Shown: positions 8,110 to 17,641, numbered from the stretch's first letter. The stretch: DNA of 64,000 nt from Paenibacillus tyrphae (GCF_027925525.1 NZ_BSDJ01000030.1:33257-97256); one strand, 5' to 3'. Numbers and translations: made by a program. The notes: a model not told the origin generated them from the sequence alone.

Positions 8110-8613
8110 TTATTCGAGTTTTTTGGCCCAATACCCGCCTGAAAATTGCATCGGCTCATAGGAAAACAGGAACGCCTTCGGATCAAGCTCAAGGATCGTC
8201 CGCCGCAGCGCACTGTATTCTTTACGCTTGGCGACGATCAGATACAGGCTGCGCATGCCCTGCGCCCCTTCGCCCGCCCAGACGGTGACGCCGTAGCCCT
8301 TGGCCCGCAGCGGCGGCGCCAAATCGCGGCCATATTCCGACACGACCTGCAGCGCGATGTAGCCGAGCGCGATTTTTTGCTCGATATACATCCCGAGCAG
8401 AATGCCCGCGCCGAAGCTGACGCTGTATACGATCAACCCGAGCGAAGACTCCGTGTAATTCAGCACCAGTGACAACCCGGAAATATAGATGAAAATTTCG
8501 AGCGTGCTGATAGCGGAAGCCAAATATTTTTTTCCCTTGATCATCAGGACGACACGGAAGGAGTTGAGTGCGACATAAGCAATCTGAACGACGGCCATCA
8601 GCACATAAATCAT
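8110..8613 (-). CDS. UPF0316-type membrane protein (DUF5698/DUF2179)
   Basis: The 167-residue protein has three hydrophobic segments in the first about 85 residues, followed by a soluble domain (LRAKGYGVTVWAGEGAQGM...LYLIVAKRKEY) of the DUF2179 type. This architecture matches the YebE/UPF0316 family, whose function is unknown. The frame is open to 8643, but the ATG at 8613 has a GAAGGGA ribosome site and begins the first membrane helix, so it is chosen. It follows rpoN upstream in the same orientation but is separated by about 90 nt. Confidence 0.85.
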   Translation of the reverse strand: MIYVLMAVVQIAYVALNSFRVVLMIKGKKYLASAISTLEIFIYISGLSLVLNYTESSLGLIVYSVSFGAGILLGMYIEQKIALGYIALQVVSEYGRDLAPPLRAKGYGVTVWAGEGAQGMRSLYLIVAKRKEYSALRRTILELDPKAFLFSYEPMQFSGGYWAKKLE

Positions 8614-8763
8614 GAGAATCCCTTCTTTCGCATAGTTGTTCAACTGGGTTCAAGCAAAAATAGTGCCAATGAACACGGAGCGGGGTGTCAGATCGATCTG
8701 GAAGATAGAGGAGGCCGTTTATTAGTTTATCCACGATCGACGAGTGGATGCTTCGGTATGGCG

Positions 8764-8813
8764 AAAAATAAAAAGATGGGCTCGCCCCAATGCGGCGGGG
8801 GGACCCATCTTTC
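8764..8813 (-). terminator. Rho-independent terminator of the DUF418 gene
   Basis: AAAGATGGG (8772-8780) pairs with CCCATCTTT (8804-8812), and the loop holds a further GC-rich stem. Read on the minus strand the hairpin is followed by a run of T (complement of gaaaaataaaaa), so it ends transcription of the DUF418 gene. Confidence 0.85.
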
Positions 8814-8825
8814 TCGCGTTCAGAT

Positions 8826-10025
8826 CTAGGAGGACACGGTTGGCTGCTGTATGCGCGGCTTCGGCTTCCCGGCGAAGGAGAAGTACGTCCACATGCGCAG
8901 CAGCCGCTCCATCGGTCCGAACGAAAACCGTTTCACGTACCAAGCGCTCGCGAAGAGCTGCATCAAATAAACGGCGACCGCCAGTCCGCAGCCGACCGCG
9001 ACGCCGAGCTTGCCGAACAGGCCGAGACCGTATCCGTAAAAAATCGACGTGCAGATCACCGACTGCATCAAATAGTTCGTCATCGAGAGCTTGCCGACCG
9101 CTTCGAACCGCCGCAGCCAAGGCGACTTTTTCGCAGCCGAGCAGAGCAGGGCAAAGCCGAAAATGTATCCGAGCGCCAGGATGCTGCCGCCAAGCATCTC
9201 GCCAATTCCCGCCCAGCCGAGCTCCGGAAACAGGGGCTTCAGCGATTTCAGCAGCAGTCCCGTCGGCAGGAAAATCAGCATCCCCCTCAAATAAGCGCTC
9301 CGCTCGCCACCCGGGTCCACGAACCACTGCTTCTTGGCGGCGTACATCCCGAACAGAAACATCGGCCCGGTAAACAACGGGGCGAGCAGCAGCATGAAAA
9401 AGATCATGTAGCCATTCATCCCGAACGGGTCCGCCGTCTGCCGGTGATGCTTGATTTGCTCATACGTGCCGGTTCCGTAGATATGGTTCGTGTCCTTCAC
9501 GTACTGCTCCATGCGCGCCTTGTCCTGCTTCGCGGCCGGGTCGTCGGGAGCCTCGGGCGCAAGCCCAAGAAGACCGAACAGGCACAGCAGAATCGTTCCC
9601 CAGATCAGCAGCGTCTTCGCTTTCCGGTTCATAAATATCAGCAGAAAAAAGCCCATGATTCCGTAAAAAGCTAAAATGTCGCCTTCCCACAAAAAGGTGG
9701 AATGCAGGATGCCGAAGCCGAGCAGCATCAGAAACCGGCGAACGAGATGCCTCCCGGCTTTCAGGCCCTTCGCTTCCATGCTCTCCTTCATCTTGATCAT
9801 GCCGAACCCGAACAGAAACGTAAAGATCGGCATAAAGCTCCCCTCGACGAAAATTTTGACGAGCTTATGTACGACGGTATCCGCCGGGGACAACGCGAAA
9901 AACTGCAGCTCGTCCTTCCCCCAGATTCCGTATTGGAAGATAAGCATATTGGCCATTAAAATACCAAGCAAGCTGAATCCCCGCAGCCCGTCAATGACGT
10001 GCAATCTGTTTTTCCCTTCTAGCAA
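8826..10025 (-). CDS. DUF418 family multi-spanning membrane protein
   Basis: The roughly 400-residue protein begins with the RLHVIDGLRGFSLLGILMANM motif typical of DUF418/YeiB-type proteins and has about nine to ten hydrophobic helices; the DUF418 part occupies the C-terminal half (GKLSMTNYLMQSVICTSIFY). The family is often annotated as possible membrane transporters or acyltransferase-like proteins, but no role is established. The start is either GTG at 10034 or TTG at 10025. The TTG is preferred because GAGGTGAT sits at proper distance. It is divergent from a two-component system and shares an intergenic region with a possible OmpR-type binding site. Confidence 0.88.
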   Translation of the reverse strand: MLEGKNRLHVIDGLRGFSLLGILMANMLIFQYGIWGKDELQFFALSPADTVVHKLVKIFVEGSFMPIFTFLFGFGMIKMKESMEAKGLKAGRHLVRRFLMLLGFGILHSTFLWEGDILAFYGIMGFFLLIFMNRKAKTLLIWGTILLCLFGLLGLAPEAPDDPAAKQDKARMEQYVKDTNHIYGTGTYEQIKHHRQTADPFGMNGYMIFFMLLLAPLFTGPMFLFGMYAAKKQWFVDPGGERSAYLRGMLIFLPTGLLLKSLKPLFPELGWAGIGEMLGGSILALGYIFGFALLCSAAKKSPWLRRFEAVGKLSMTNYLMQSVICTSIFYGYGLGLFGKLGVAVGCGLAVAVYLMQLFASAWYVKRFSFGPMERLLRMWTYFSFAGKPKPRIQQPTVSS

Positions 10026-10081
10026 CGATATCACCTCGAATCGAGTATAGCACCGCCGGCTAAAGTCCGGTGAAAGCTATC

Positions 10082-10099
10082 CTTAACGTTTGCTTAACG
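10082..10099. promoter_or_regulatory. Direct repeat, possible OmpR-family response-regulator site
   Basis: CTTAACG occurs twice, at 10082-10088 and 10093-10099, exactly 11 bp apart. Tandem half sites one helical turn apart are typical of OmpR/PhoB-family regulators. The site lies between the divergent DUF418 gene and the response-regulator gene, about 40 bp upstream of a TACAAT -10-like box at 10138-10143. Binding by the adjacent regulator is inferred. Confidence 0.5.
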
Positions 10100-10160
10100 C
10101 CCGCGCGGAAATTTAGCCGGAATTAAGATGCCTCTGGTACAATAAGGATGGAGGGATACG

Positions 10161-10877
10161 ATGCTAAATCCAAAAATTTTAATTATAGACGACGAATCAT
10201 CCATCATTCATTTGATCCAGATGGTGCTGCAAAAAGAAGGCTTCCGCCATATTTACACGGCGGGAACGGCGCAGGAAGGGCTGCGGCTGCTGGAGCGGCA
10301 CGGAGCGGACATTATTGTGCTGGACGTTATGCTGCCCGATCAGACCGGGTTCGAATTATGTCCGAAAATCAGGCAGATATCCGATGCGCATATTATTTTT
10401 TTGACCGCCCGGACGTCGGATCTGGACGTGCTGACCGGCTTCGCGACCGGCGGCGACGATTATGTGACCAAGCCGTTCAATCCGCTCGAAATTGCGGCCC
10501 GGATTAAAGCCAGGCTGCGCCGGAACAAGCCGGGATCTTCACCGCGGGAGACGGAGGACTCCCGGAGCCGCTACGACTTCGGGCGGTTCGTGCTCGACGA
10601 GCAGGCAGGGGAGCTGACGGTGAACGGAGAGACGGTTTCCTGTCCTGCGCAGGCTTATCAGCTCCTGCTGTATCTGTGCAAGCATCCAAATATCGTGTTC
10701 TCCAAAGCGCAGCTGTACGAAGCCGTATGGGGCATCGACGGCATGGGCGACGACAATACGGTGATGGTCCATATTCGTAAAATTCGCGAGCGCATCGAGT
10801 CCGATCCGGGCGATCCCAAGCATCTGGTTACCGTTCGCGGGCTCGGTTACAAGCTGCTCAAGGAGCAGGACCGATGA
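10161..10877 (+). CDS. OmpR-family response regulator
   Basis: This 238-residue protein has a receiver domain (residues 4-118) with acidic pocket IIDDES, phosphoacceptor Asp in IIVLDVMLPDQTG, and the conserved Thr and Lys in FLTAR and VTKPFNP. The C-terminal winged-helix domain (about 140-236) ends in TVMVHIRKIRERIE...VRGLGYKL. A GGAGGGAT ribosome site precedes the ATG. Its stop overlaps the start of the histidine kinase by four bases, so both are made together. It probably controls nearby membrane or transport genes; no target is proven. Confidence 0.96.
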   Translation: MLNPKILIIDDESSIIHLIQMVLQKEGFRHIYTAGTAQEGLRLLERHGADIIVLDVMLPDQTGFELCPKIRQISDAHIIFLTARTSDLDVLTGFATGGDDYVTKPFNPLEIAARIKARLRRNKPGSSPRETEDSRSRYDFGRFVLDEQAGELTVNGETVSCPAQAYQLLLYLCKHPNIVFSKAQLYEAVWGIDGMGDDNTVMVHIRKIRERIESDPGDPKHLVTVRGLGYKLLKEQDR

Positions 10878-12628
10878 GCAAGGTGAGGCGAAGGCTTGCC
10901 GCGCACTTTACCGTGCAGTTTTTTTTCTTGTGGATGTTCGTGCTGGTCACCCTGATTGTCGTTCTGCTGCTGGTCATCCGATTCTTAACTAACCAGGATT
11001 TGAAAAAGACGTTTCCCGTCGGGGCTCTGGACACCATCATTACGGAAACGGTCGAGAACGAGGAAAGCGTGACGATTCCTTCACACTGGACCGATCAGCT
11101 TACGGAGCGGGGCTACTGGCTGCAGGTCGTAGACGCAGAAGGAAAGGTCATCGGCTCCATCAATGCCCCGAAGCGGCTCCCGGCGTCGTACGAGACCGCC
11201 GAGCTGCTGCAAATCGAGGAGAACGGGCGCTTCGATTCGTTCCGTGTCGGAACGAAGTTTAGCGGCGCGGGAAGCAAGCCGCTTCTATATATGCTCGGGA
11301 CGGAGGACCTAGGGCCCGCGAAGCTGGAAGCGTGGATTCGCGCCTATGGAGAAGCGGGACGGGTCCGGCAGGAGGCGCTCCAGGAGCTGACGCGGCAGTT
11401 GGCGTCCGAAAACGCTTATGTGCAAATTATCGACGCGTCCGGCGCCATCGTGCAATCGGTCGGCGATTCGGCACGCAAGGAGCCTTACCGGCCGCTGGAG
11501 CTGATCGCGATGCGGGCGGAACCGGGCCTTTACCCGTCCGAGATGTCGTTTTATTACGACTCTTCCTCCGGGTATACATGGATTTTGCATAAGGCCAAGG
11601 CAGGGCCGCCTTTTGCCAGTCAGCCGATTCTTCATGAAGTCATTCTGACGCTAGTCATCACGGGAGGCGTGGTGCTGCTGCTGACCTTCGTCTTCTCGGT
11701 ATGGCACGGTTACCGGTACGGCCAGCCGCTGCTGCTGTTCGTCGATTGGTTCGAGCGGATGGGACAGGGCCGCTATCAGGAAGCGCTTACGGAAAAAGAC
11801 CGGAAGAAGGTGTTCCGCAAGAACGGCCGTATCCGTCTGCGCTACCGGCTGTACAAAGAAGTGATCGCAGGCTTCTACGAGATGGCGGCACGACTGGAAG
11901 CTTCGGAGCGGGAGCGCAGCCGCCTGGAGAAGACGCGGGAAGAATGGATGACCGGCATTTCTCACGATCTGCGGACGCCGCTCTCTACGATTCAGGGGTA
12001 CGGACACCTGCTGGAAAGCGGGACGTTTGAGTGGGCCGAGCAGGAGCTTCGCGAGATGGGCAAGACGATTCGGGAAAAGGGCGATTACATGGTTGGCCTG
12101 CTCCAAGATTTCTCCCTGACCTTTCAGTTGAAAAACAATGCGGTCCCTTTCCTGCTTGAGGATGTCGAGCTGAACGAGTTCGTGCGCCGCATCGTTCTCC
12201 GATATGTGAACGACGTGACGATCGGGGACGTATCCTTCTCCTTCGAATGCGAGGAGGAACAGGCATTCACGGTGCGCGCGAACCCGAAGTGGTTTCAGCG
12301 TATGCTGGATAACCTGATCTCCAACGCGGTGAAGCATAACCCACCGGGGACGCTTATTACCGTTCGTACCGGAAGCGAGGGTGCGGATGCTTGGATTGGA
12401 GTGGAAGACAACGGCGCAGGCATGGACGAAGAGACGATGCGCAATCTGTTCGACAGGTACTACCGCGGGACGAATACGGAGGAGAAGACGGACGGCGCAG
12501 GGCTCGGTATGAGCATCGCCAAGGCGATTGTGACGGCCCATCAAGGCCGTATTGAAGTAACATCCCGGGTGGGCGAGGGGACGATCGTCCAGGTGCGGCT
12601 TCCACTCGTGGAACGCCCGGAGGCTTGA
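10874..12628 (+). CDS. Membrane sensor histidine kinase
   Basis: The 584-residue kinase has a first membrane helix at about residues 15-38, a large extracellular sensor region, and a second membrane helix near residues 258-282. The cytoplasmic part holds the H-box (GISHDLRTPLSTIQGYG, His phosphorylated), N-box (LDNLISNAVKHNP), and the G-boxes VEDNGAGM and GAGLGMSI. It is translationally coupled (ATGA overlap) to the preceding OmpR-type regulator. A large antisense open frame covers part of it but has no ribosome site or protein-like content. The signal sensed is unknown. Confidence 0.95.
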   Translation: MSKVRRRLAAHFTVQFFFLWMFVLVTLIVVLLLVIRFLTNQDLKKTFPVGALDTIITETVENEESVTIPSHWTDQLTERGYWLQVVDAEGKVIGSINAPKRLPASYETAELLQIEENGRFDSFRVGTKFSGAGSKPLLYMLGTEDLGPAKLEAWIRAYGEAGRVRQEALQELTRQLASENAYVQIIDASGAIVQSVGDSARKEPYRPLELIAMRAEPGLYPSEMSFYYDSSSGYTWILHKAKAGPPFASQPILHEVILTLVITGGVVLLLTFVFSVWHGYRYGQPLLLFVDWFERMGQGRYQEALTEKDRKKVFRKNGRIRLRYRLYKEVIAGFYEMAARLEASERERSRLEKTREEWMTGISHDLRTPLSTIQGYGHLLESGTFEWAEQELREMGKTIREKGDYMVGLLQDFSLTFQLKNNAVPFLLEDVELNEFVRRIVLRYVNDVTIGDVSFSFECEEEQAFTVRANPKWFQRMLDNLISNAVKHNPPGTLITVRTGSEGADAWIGVEDNGAGMDEETMRNLFDRYYRGTNTEEKTDGAGLGMSIAKAIVTAHQGRIEVTSRVGEGTIVQVRLPLVERPEA

Positions 12629-12649
12629 TACGAAGAGGAGGAGAAAGCT

Positions 12650-13615
12650 ATGAAAACCACAGGCTTGCGGCTTGCTTACATGTGCGCTGTGCTGAATGCC
12701 GTGATTATCGGATTTTCGTTTCTGTTCACGAAGCAGGCGCTGGAGTCGGCCGATCCGCTGGATACGCTCATGTTCCGCTTTCTGCTGTCGGCGGTCGTCA
12801 TGTCTGTTCCGGCGGCCGTCGGCTGGATCAAGCTCGACTACAGCAACAAACGGATCAAGGACGTCCTGCTGCTGGCGGTATTTTACCCTGTCGCGTTCTT
12901 CGCCTTTCAAGCGTTCGGGCTGGTGCACGCCGGTTCCGCCGAAGGCGGCATTCTATACGCCTTCACACCGGTTATCACGATGCTGCTGGCCTCTTGGTTT
13001 TTGAAGGAGCGGACCAATGCGAAGCAGAAGCTGTCGATTTTTTTGTCCGTATTCGGGGTGGTCTTCGTCTTCGTCATGAACGGCAGATCGATCGATGTGA
13101 GCAACATGAACGGCTTGCTTCTGCTGTTCCTGTCCTGCGTCGCCTTCGCCGGATACAGCGTTATGGCCCGCTCGCTGTCGAAGCGGTTCAGCCCTTGGGA
13201 GTTGAGCTTCGTTACGACATGGCTCGGCTTCGGCGCGTTCCTGCTGATTTCGCTCGGCAAGCACGGGATGGACGGAACGCTCGGCCAACTGTTCGAGCCG
13301 CTCGGCAGCGGCCGTTTTATCGTCGCAATTGTATATTTGGGCGTGCTGTCCTCGCTGGTGACTTCGCTCTTGTCCAATTACGTGCTGTCCAAGATGGAAG
13401 CGTCCAAAATGAGCGTTTTCTCCAATCTCGGGACGGTCGTCTCGATTGCGGCAGGAGCGCTGGTACTCGGCGAAACGGTAACGGTCTATCATCTCGTCGG
13501 CTCGGTGATGATCATTGCCGGGGTGATCGGGGCGAACCGTTTCGGCACGAAGCGACAAGCTCCGGGCCAGCCTGCGGCTTCCGGCAAGAGCGGAGAGGAC
13601 CCGTCCCGCGCATGA
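12650..13615 (+). CDS. EamA/DMT-family drug-metabolite transporter
   Basis: The 321-residue protein has about ten hydrophobic helices arranged as two EamA repeats (about residues 8-145 and 160-295), with the usual LGE...V...VG...IIAGV pattern late in each half (VLGETVTVYHLVGSVMIIAGV). Such proteins move small metabolites or drugs across the membrane, usually outward. A GAGGAGGAG ribosome site precedes the ATG. It starts 22 nt after the histidine kinase and is probably co-transcribed with the two-component genes, so it may be one of their effectors. The charged tail after residue 300 is unremarkable. Confidence 0.93.
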   Translation: MKTTGLRLAYMCAVLNAVIIGFSFLFTKQALESADPLDTLMFRFLLSAVVMSVPAAVGWIKLDYSNKRIKDVLLLAVFYPVAFFAFQAFGLVHAGSAEGGILYAFTPVITMLLASWFLKERTNAKQKLSIFLSVFGVVFVFVMNGRSIDVSNMNGLLLLFLSCVAFAGYSVMARSLSKRFSPWELSFVTTWLGFGAFLLISLGKHGMDGTLGQLFEPLGSGRFIVAIVYLGVLSSLVTSLLSNYVLSKMEASKMSVFSNLGTVVSIAAGALVLGETVTVYHLVGSVMIIAGVIGANRFGTKRQAPGQPAASGKSGEDPSRA

Positions 13616-13631
13616 CGGACGGACGAACAAC

Positions 13632-13668
13632 GACGGCCCTCGTCTCCATAAGAGAAACGAGGGCCGTC
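13632..13668. terminator. Bidirectional terminator between transporter and chemoreceptor
   Basis: GACGGCCCTCGT (13632-13643) is perfectly complementary to ACGAGGGCCGTC (13657-13668). It lies between two convergent genes that end at 13615 and 13676. The stem can serve both directions, although no long T-run is visible on either side. Confidence 0.75.
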
Positions 13669-13675
13669 CTATGTT

Positions 13676-15724
13676 CTACAGCTTAAATTCTTTTACAATA
13701 CTTTGCAGATCCTCGGCCATTTTGGCCAGGGATTCCGAAGAGGAAGTTACTTCTTCAATGGAAGCCAATTGCTCCTGCGTGGAAGCCGAAATATTCTGGG
13801 TTCCGTCCGCAGACTGTCGAGCCACCTCCGAAATTTCGCTAACCAATTCAACGGCTTCTCCGGTGCTGGACTGCATTTGCCGTGCATATTCCGTAACGTT
13901 TTGAATCTGGATGGTCACTTGGTCGATGGACTCCCGGATCAGATCGAACGATTTCCCGGCTTCGTTGACGACTTCGATGCCGAGGCTCACTTCCTTGGTT
14001 CCCTGCTCCATGGAAGCGACGGCGTTCTGCGTCTCGTTCTGGATCGTAGAGATCAGCTCCCCGATCTGCGCAGCGGATTGGGAAGATTGCTCGGCCAACT
14101 GCCGGATCTCATTCGCTACCACGGCGAAGCCGCGTCCATGCTCTCCGGCGCGTGCCGCCTCAATAGCGGCGTTCAACGACAGCAAGTTGGTCTGCGTAGC
14201 GATGCCGGAGATGACCTTGGCGATATTTTCGATTTCGGTCGATCTCGCGCCCAAGCTTGAAATATTGGCGGCAATTTCGTTGACCGTCGTATTGATCGAT
14301 TGCATCTGCCTGGTGACCGTTTGAATGGCCTGGTTTCCTTCCGTGGCGGCCTGCAGCGTGTGCTGGGAAGAATCCGTCACCTGCTGGGCATTCGCCGCCA
14401 CCTGCTGAACGCCGTTCGCCACTTCCGTGATCGCGTTGACGCTGGCCTCGACGCCTTGCATCTGCCGTTCCGTTCCGTCGGCCATCTGCTCGATGGTTAA
14501 GGCAATAAGCTGCGTCGCCTTGCTTGTTTCCCCGGCGTTCACCGACAATTGCTCCGCCGAAGCGGCAACCTCCTCCGCGGTCAGCGTAACCTGGGAAACG
14601 AAGGTGTGCAGACTCTCCACCATGGTATTGACCGACTGGGCCAATTGTCCCACTTCATCCTGCGTACGGATAGGCAAAGGCTCAACCTTCAAATTGCCAT
14701 CGGCGACCTGTTTGGTAACGGCAGCCATTTCCGCAATCGGTCTCGAAATTTGTCTGCCCAAGAAATAAGCAGCAACAATGACCAGAGCAACCACAATCAG
14801 CAGGATGATCAGGACGTTCTGCTCGATCTTCGAGGCTTCCGCCGTGATCGTTGTCACCGGCAAATGAAGATACAGGCCGTACCCTGTCTGCGGGATCGGG
14901 GAATAGGCGACCATGTAAGTTTTGCCGCCGTCGGTGTAGGTGGTCGAGCCCGTTTGCTTGTTTCCGACTTTCAGGATATCCGCCAGCAGCGGCGAGACGC
15001 CGGAGTCGGCTACGCTTTTTCCGATGAGTTCCTTCACAGGATGCAGCTGAATAATTCCGTTGGAATCGACGACAATCGGATAGCCTTCTCCGTCATTGAT
15101 CATCAGCGGCTTTACGTATTTATCCATAAAACCTTCGAAATTGACAAGCCCGGTAAGCACGCCGATCACTGCATCGTTAGCGTCTTTGACGGGTGTGGCT
15201 ACAATAATGGAGCGTTTGCCGGTCGTTTTGGCTAGCAATACTTCAGTATACGTCGATTTTCCTTGCAAACCGTTTTTGAAAAACGGTCTTTCCCCTAAGT
15301 TAACGCCGACGCTGGCTTCGATAGTATCGGCCGTTACGATGCCGTTAGGAGAAATAAAGGTGTTGCCGTCGAAAACTTTGGTGCTTTCCGTAAAGTTTTT
15401 GATAAACTTGGTCTTCGCCGCCGCATCATTCGACCGGATATCGGTGGTAGAAGCCAATATTTTCACTTCGGCCATACGTTCGGATATGTATTGGTCGATC
15501 AGCGTCGCGGTGCTGACCACCAGCTTTTCGTACGATTCGGACTGCTTCTTGATCAATTCCGCCGAGCTTGTCTTGGAAATATAATAGGAAATCGACAGGA
15601 CCGGCACAAGCGATACGATCAAAAACCAGGCGATCATTTTATTCTTCAGCTTTTTGCTGAACCATCCGGTCAGCTTGCCGAATTGTCCGGCTTGCATCTG
15701 CGGTTTAGCGCGTTCCTCCATCAT
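13676..15724 (-). CDS. Methyl-accepting chemotaxis protein with dCache-type sensor
   Basis: This 682-residue chemoreceptor has a membrane helix near residues 30-52, an extracellular double-Cache-like sensor (about 60-295), a second membrane helix (about 302-322), HAMP (323-375), and a cytoplasmic coiled-coil signalling domain. The hairpin tip is recognisable (TNLLSLNAAIEAARAGEHG). It feeds the CheA/CheW pathway and so directs swimming toward or away from a ligand. Glutamine and glutamate pairs in the flanking helices are candidate methylation sites. It is a single gene; its ligand is unknown. Confidence 0.96.
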   Translation of the reverse strand: MMEERAKPQMQAGQFGKLTGWFSKKLKNKMIAWFLIVSLVPVLSISYYISKTSSAELIKKQSESYEKLVVSTATLIDQYISERMAEVKILASTTDIRSNDAAAKTKFIKNFTESTKVFDGNTFISPNGIVTADTIEASVGVNLGERPFFKNGLQGKSTYTEVLLAKTTGKRSIIVATPVKDANDAVIGVLTGLVNFEGFMDKYVKPLMINDGEGYPIVVDSNGIIQLHPVKELIGKSVADSGVSPLLADILKVGNKQTGSTTYTDGGKTYMVAYSPIPQTGYGLYLHLPVTTITAEASKIEQNVLIILLIVVALVIVAAYFLGRQISRPIAEMAAVTKQVADGNLKVEPLPIRTQDEVGQLAQSVNTMVESLHTFVSQVTLTAEEVAASAEQLSVNAGETSKATQLIALTIEQMADGTERQMQGVEASVNAITEVANGVQQVAANAQQVTDSSQHTLQAATEGNQAIQTVTRQMQSINTTVNEIAANISSLGARSTEIENIAKVISGIATQTNLLSLNAAIEAARAGEHGRGFAVVANEIRQLAEQSSQSAAQIGELISTIQNETQNAVASMEQGTKEVSLGIEVVNEAGKSFDLIRESIDQVTIQIQNVTEYARQMQSSTGEAVELVSEISEVARQSADGTQNISASTQEQLASIEEVTSSSESLAKMAEDLQSIVKEFKL

Positions 15725-15769
15725 CTCATCCTCGCTTACTTCGGTAATTTTGCGCAGGCTTGCTGCAAA

Positions 15770-15807
15770 GAAAAAACGGACTGCTGAGCATAGAGTCGGC
15801 AGTCCGT
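15770..15807 (-). terminator. Rho-independent terminator of the gamma-glutamyltransferase gene
   Basis: ACGGACTGC (15776-15784) pairs with GCAGTCCGT (15799-15807). Read on the minus strand, the hairpin is followed by TTTTTT. It lies directly after the stop of the minus-strand gamma-glutamyltransferase gene. Confidence 0.88.
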
Positions 15808-15814
15808 AAGACGG

Positions 15815-17530
15815 TTAGTATCCGAGTGCCGCCCCTTCACCGCGCGGGTCGGCTCCGCCAAATTTCACGTTCGTTTCCGGATCAATCAGAATGACTCCCG
15901 ATTGCCCGACCGCATCAGTATAATCGTCTATCATTTTGACAGGATGACCGCGACGGATCAGCTCATCCTGAACGCTTTTCGAAATGCGTCCTTCCAGCTT
16001 CAAGTCGTTGGAGGTAGATCCCCAGTTGCGTCCGTGCAGCCAGCGAGGCGCTTCGATCGCATCTTGAACGGGCATGCCGAAATCGACGATGCGGGTAACA
16101 AGTGCGGCTTGCGTCTGCGGCTGTCCTTCGCCGCCTTGGGTACCGTAGATCATGTACGGCTTGTCGTTTTTGAACAGCATCGCCGGGTTGATCGTATGGA
16201 ACGAGCGTTTTTTCGGCTCCAGATGGTTGACTTCCTTAGGATCCAAGGAGAAGTAGCTGCCCCGGTTCTGAAGCAGAACGCCGGTGTCCTTCGCTACGAT
16301 CCCCGAACCGTAATCGAAGTAATGGCTTTGAATCAACGATACGGCGTTGCCTTCTTTGTCGATGAAGCCCATCCAGGTCGTATCGCCCTTCGGATCCATC
16401 GGCACAACGTCGGCTGCGGCTTTGTTCATATCGATACGTTTCGCCATTTCTTTGCCATGCTCAGGGGAGAGCAGGTAATCCACCGGAATGTCGGCAAATT
16501 TCGGATCGGTCAGCCACTTGTTGCGGTCCGCGAACGCTTGCTTCGTCGCTTCTACGATCAGGTGGTAGTACTCCGGCGTCCCTTCGCCCAAGCTTTTCAC
16601 ATCGAAGTTGTTCAAAATGTTCAGGATCGAAAGGGAAGCAATGCCTTGCGAGTTCGGCGGAACGTTGTATGCCTTGTACCCGCGGTAATCCGTCGAAATC
16701 GGCTTTTGCCACTCGGCTTTGTAGTTCGCAAAGTCGTTCAGGGTCAGCAGTCCGCCGTTCGCTTGCACGTCCTTGACGATTTTCTCGGCGACATCGCCTT
16801 TATAGAAGCCGTCCGCGCCTTTTTTGGCAATGACCTTTAACGTTTTGGCCAAATCCGGCTGCTTCATCAGCTCGCCTGCTTTGTACGCCTGTCCGTCAGG
16901 CTTCAAGTAGGTTTTGGCCCAGCCTTCGAAGCGCTGCAGATGCTTCAGCTCGTCATCCTTCGTATCCAGATTGACATTGGTCCAATATACCTGGTTCGGC
17001 GTAACAGGGAAGCCGTCTTCCGCATATTTGATTGCCGGTTTGAGCAAAGAACGCCACGGCTTGCTGTTGCCGATCTCTTCGTCGGCGTAGTTGTACGCTT
17101 CCCACCAGCCGGAAACCGTGCCCGGTACCGTGTTAGCCGACAAGTAGCCTCTGGAAGGGATTTTGCTGTAGCCCTGGCTTTTATAGTAATCGATGGTGGC
17201 TTTCTCGCTCGAAGGACCGCTTGCATTTAACGCTTTGAGCTCTTTCTTTTTGGCGTTGTAGATCAGCCAGAAACTGTCTCCGCCGATGCTCGTGTAATGC
17301 GGGTAAATAACGGCCAGCGTAGCCGCTGCGGTGATGGCTGCGTCTACGGCGTTGCCGCCGTCCTCCAGCACCTTCAAGGCCGCTGCCGAGGCCAAATAAT
17401 GTTGAGTCGTGACCATTCCGCTAGGCGCCATGGTAGTCGGACGATTTGCAGCTCCGGCGCTTGAAACCGTAGAGAGGCATAAAGCCGCGACGGTTCCCAA
17501 AATAGCCATTTTCTTCTTGCTTGCTCGCAT
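15815..17530 (-). CDS. Secreted gamma-glutamyltransferase family protein
   Basis: The 571-residue precursor starts with a Sec signal peptide (about residues 1-27, ending AGA). The N-terminal nucleophile hydrolase fold is recognised from LEDGGNAVDAAITAA and from the processing region KGDTTWMGFIDKEGNAVSL, where the Thr-Thr pair holds the predicted self-cleavage site and nucleophile. Family members split gamma-glutamyl bonds in glutathione, other gamma-glutamyl compounds or poly-gamma-glutamate. The ATG at 17530 is preceded by GAGGAGGAAAA. It is transcribed alone behind a GEMM riboswitch with a terminator, so a cyclic dinucleotide probably sets its level. The exact substrate is open. Confidence 0.94.
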   Translation of the reverse strand: MRASKKKMAILGTVAALCLSTVSSAGAANRPTTMAPSGMVTTQHYLASAAALKVLEDGGNAVDAAITAAATLAVIYPHYTSIGGDSFWLIYNAKKKELKALNASGPSSEKATIDYYKSQGYSKIPSRGYLSANTVPGTVSGWWEAYNYADEEIGNSKPWRSLLKPAIKYAEDGFPVTPNQVYWTNVNLDTKDDELKHLQRFEGWAKTYLKPDGQAYKAGELMKQPDLAKTLKVIAKKGADGFYKGDVAEKIVKDVQANGGLLTLNDFANYKAEWQKPISTDYRGYKAYNVPPNSQGIASLSILNILNNFDVKSLGEGTPEYYHLIVEATKQAFADRNKWLTDPKFADIPVDYLLSPEHGKEMAKRIDMNKAAADVVPMDPKGDTTWMGFIDKEGNAVSLIQSHYFDYGSGIVAKDTGVLLQNRGSYFSLDPKEVNHLEPKKRSFHTINPAMLFKNDKPYMIYGTQGGEGQPQTQAALVTRIVDFGMPVQDAIEAPRWLHGRNWGSTSNDLKLEGRISKSVQDELIRRGHPVKMIDDYTDAVGQSGVILIDPETNVKFGGADPRGEGAALGY

Positions 17531-17593
17531 TCGTTTTCCTCCTCTTCGTTGTCCAGCAGATTTTGTTCGCCTGTCAAAAGAGAGTGGAAAAGC

Positions 17594-17626
17594 AAAAAAG
17601 GAGACAGAACTATGCCGTCACCTTTG
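17594..17626 (-). terminator. Regulated terminator of the GEMM riboswitch expression platform
   Basis: On the minus strand AAAGGtGAC pairs with GTCtCCTTT (one T-T mismatch), followed by six T. It lies between the GEMM aptamer and the gamma-glutamyltransferase start. The aptamer most likely decides whether this hairpin forms; whether ligand turns expression on or off cannot be read with confidence. Confidence 0.75.
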
Positions 17627-17641
17627 TTCTTATCCTTGATG

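Noticed and set aside
11651..12928. 425-codon open frame on the minus strand
   Set aside because: Antisense to the histidine kinase and transporter genes, without family marks or ribosome site.
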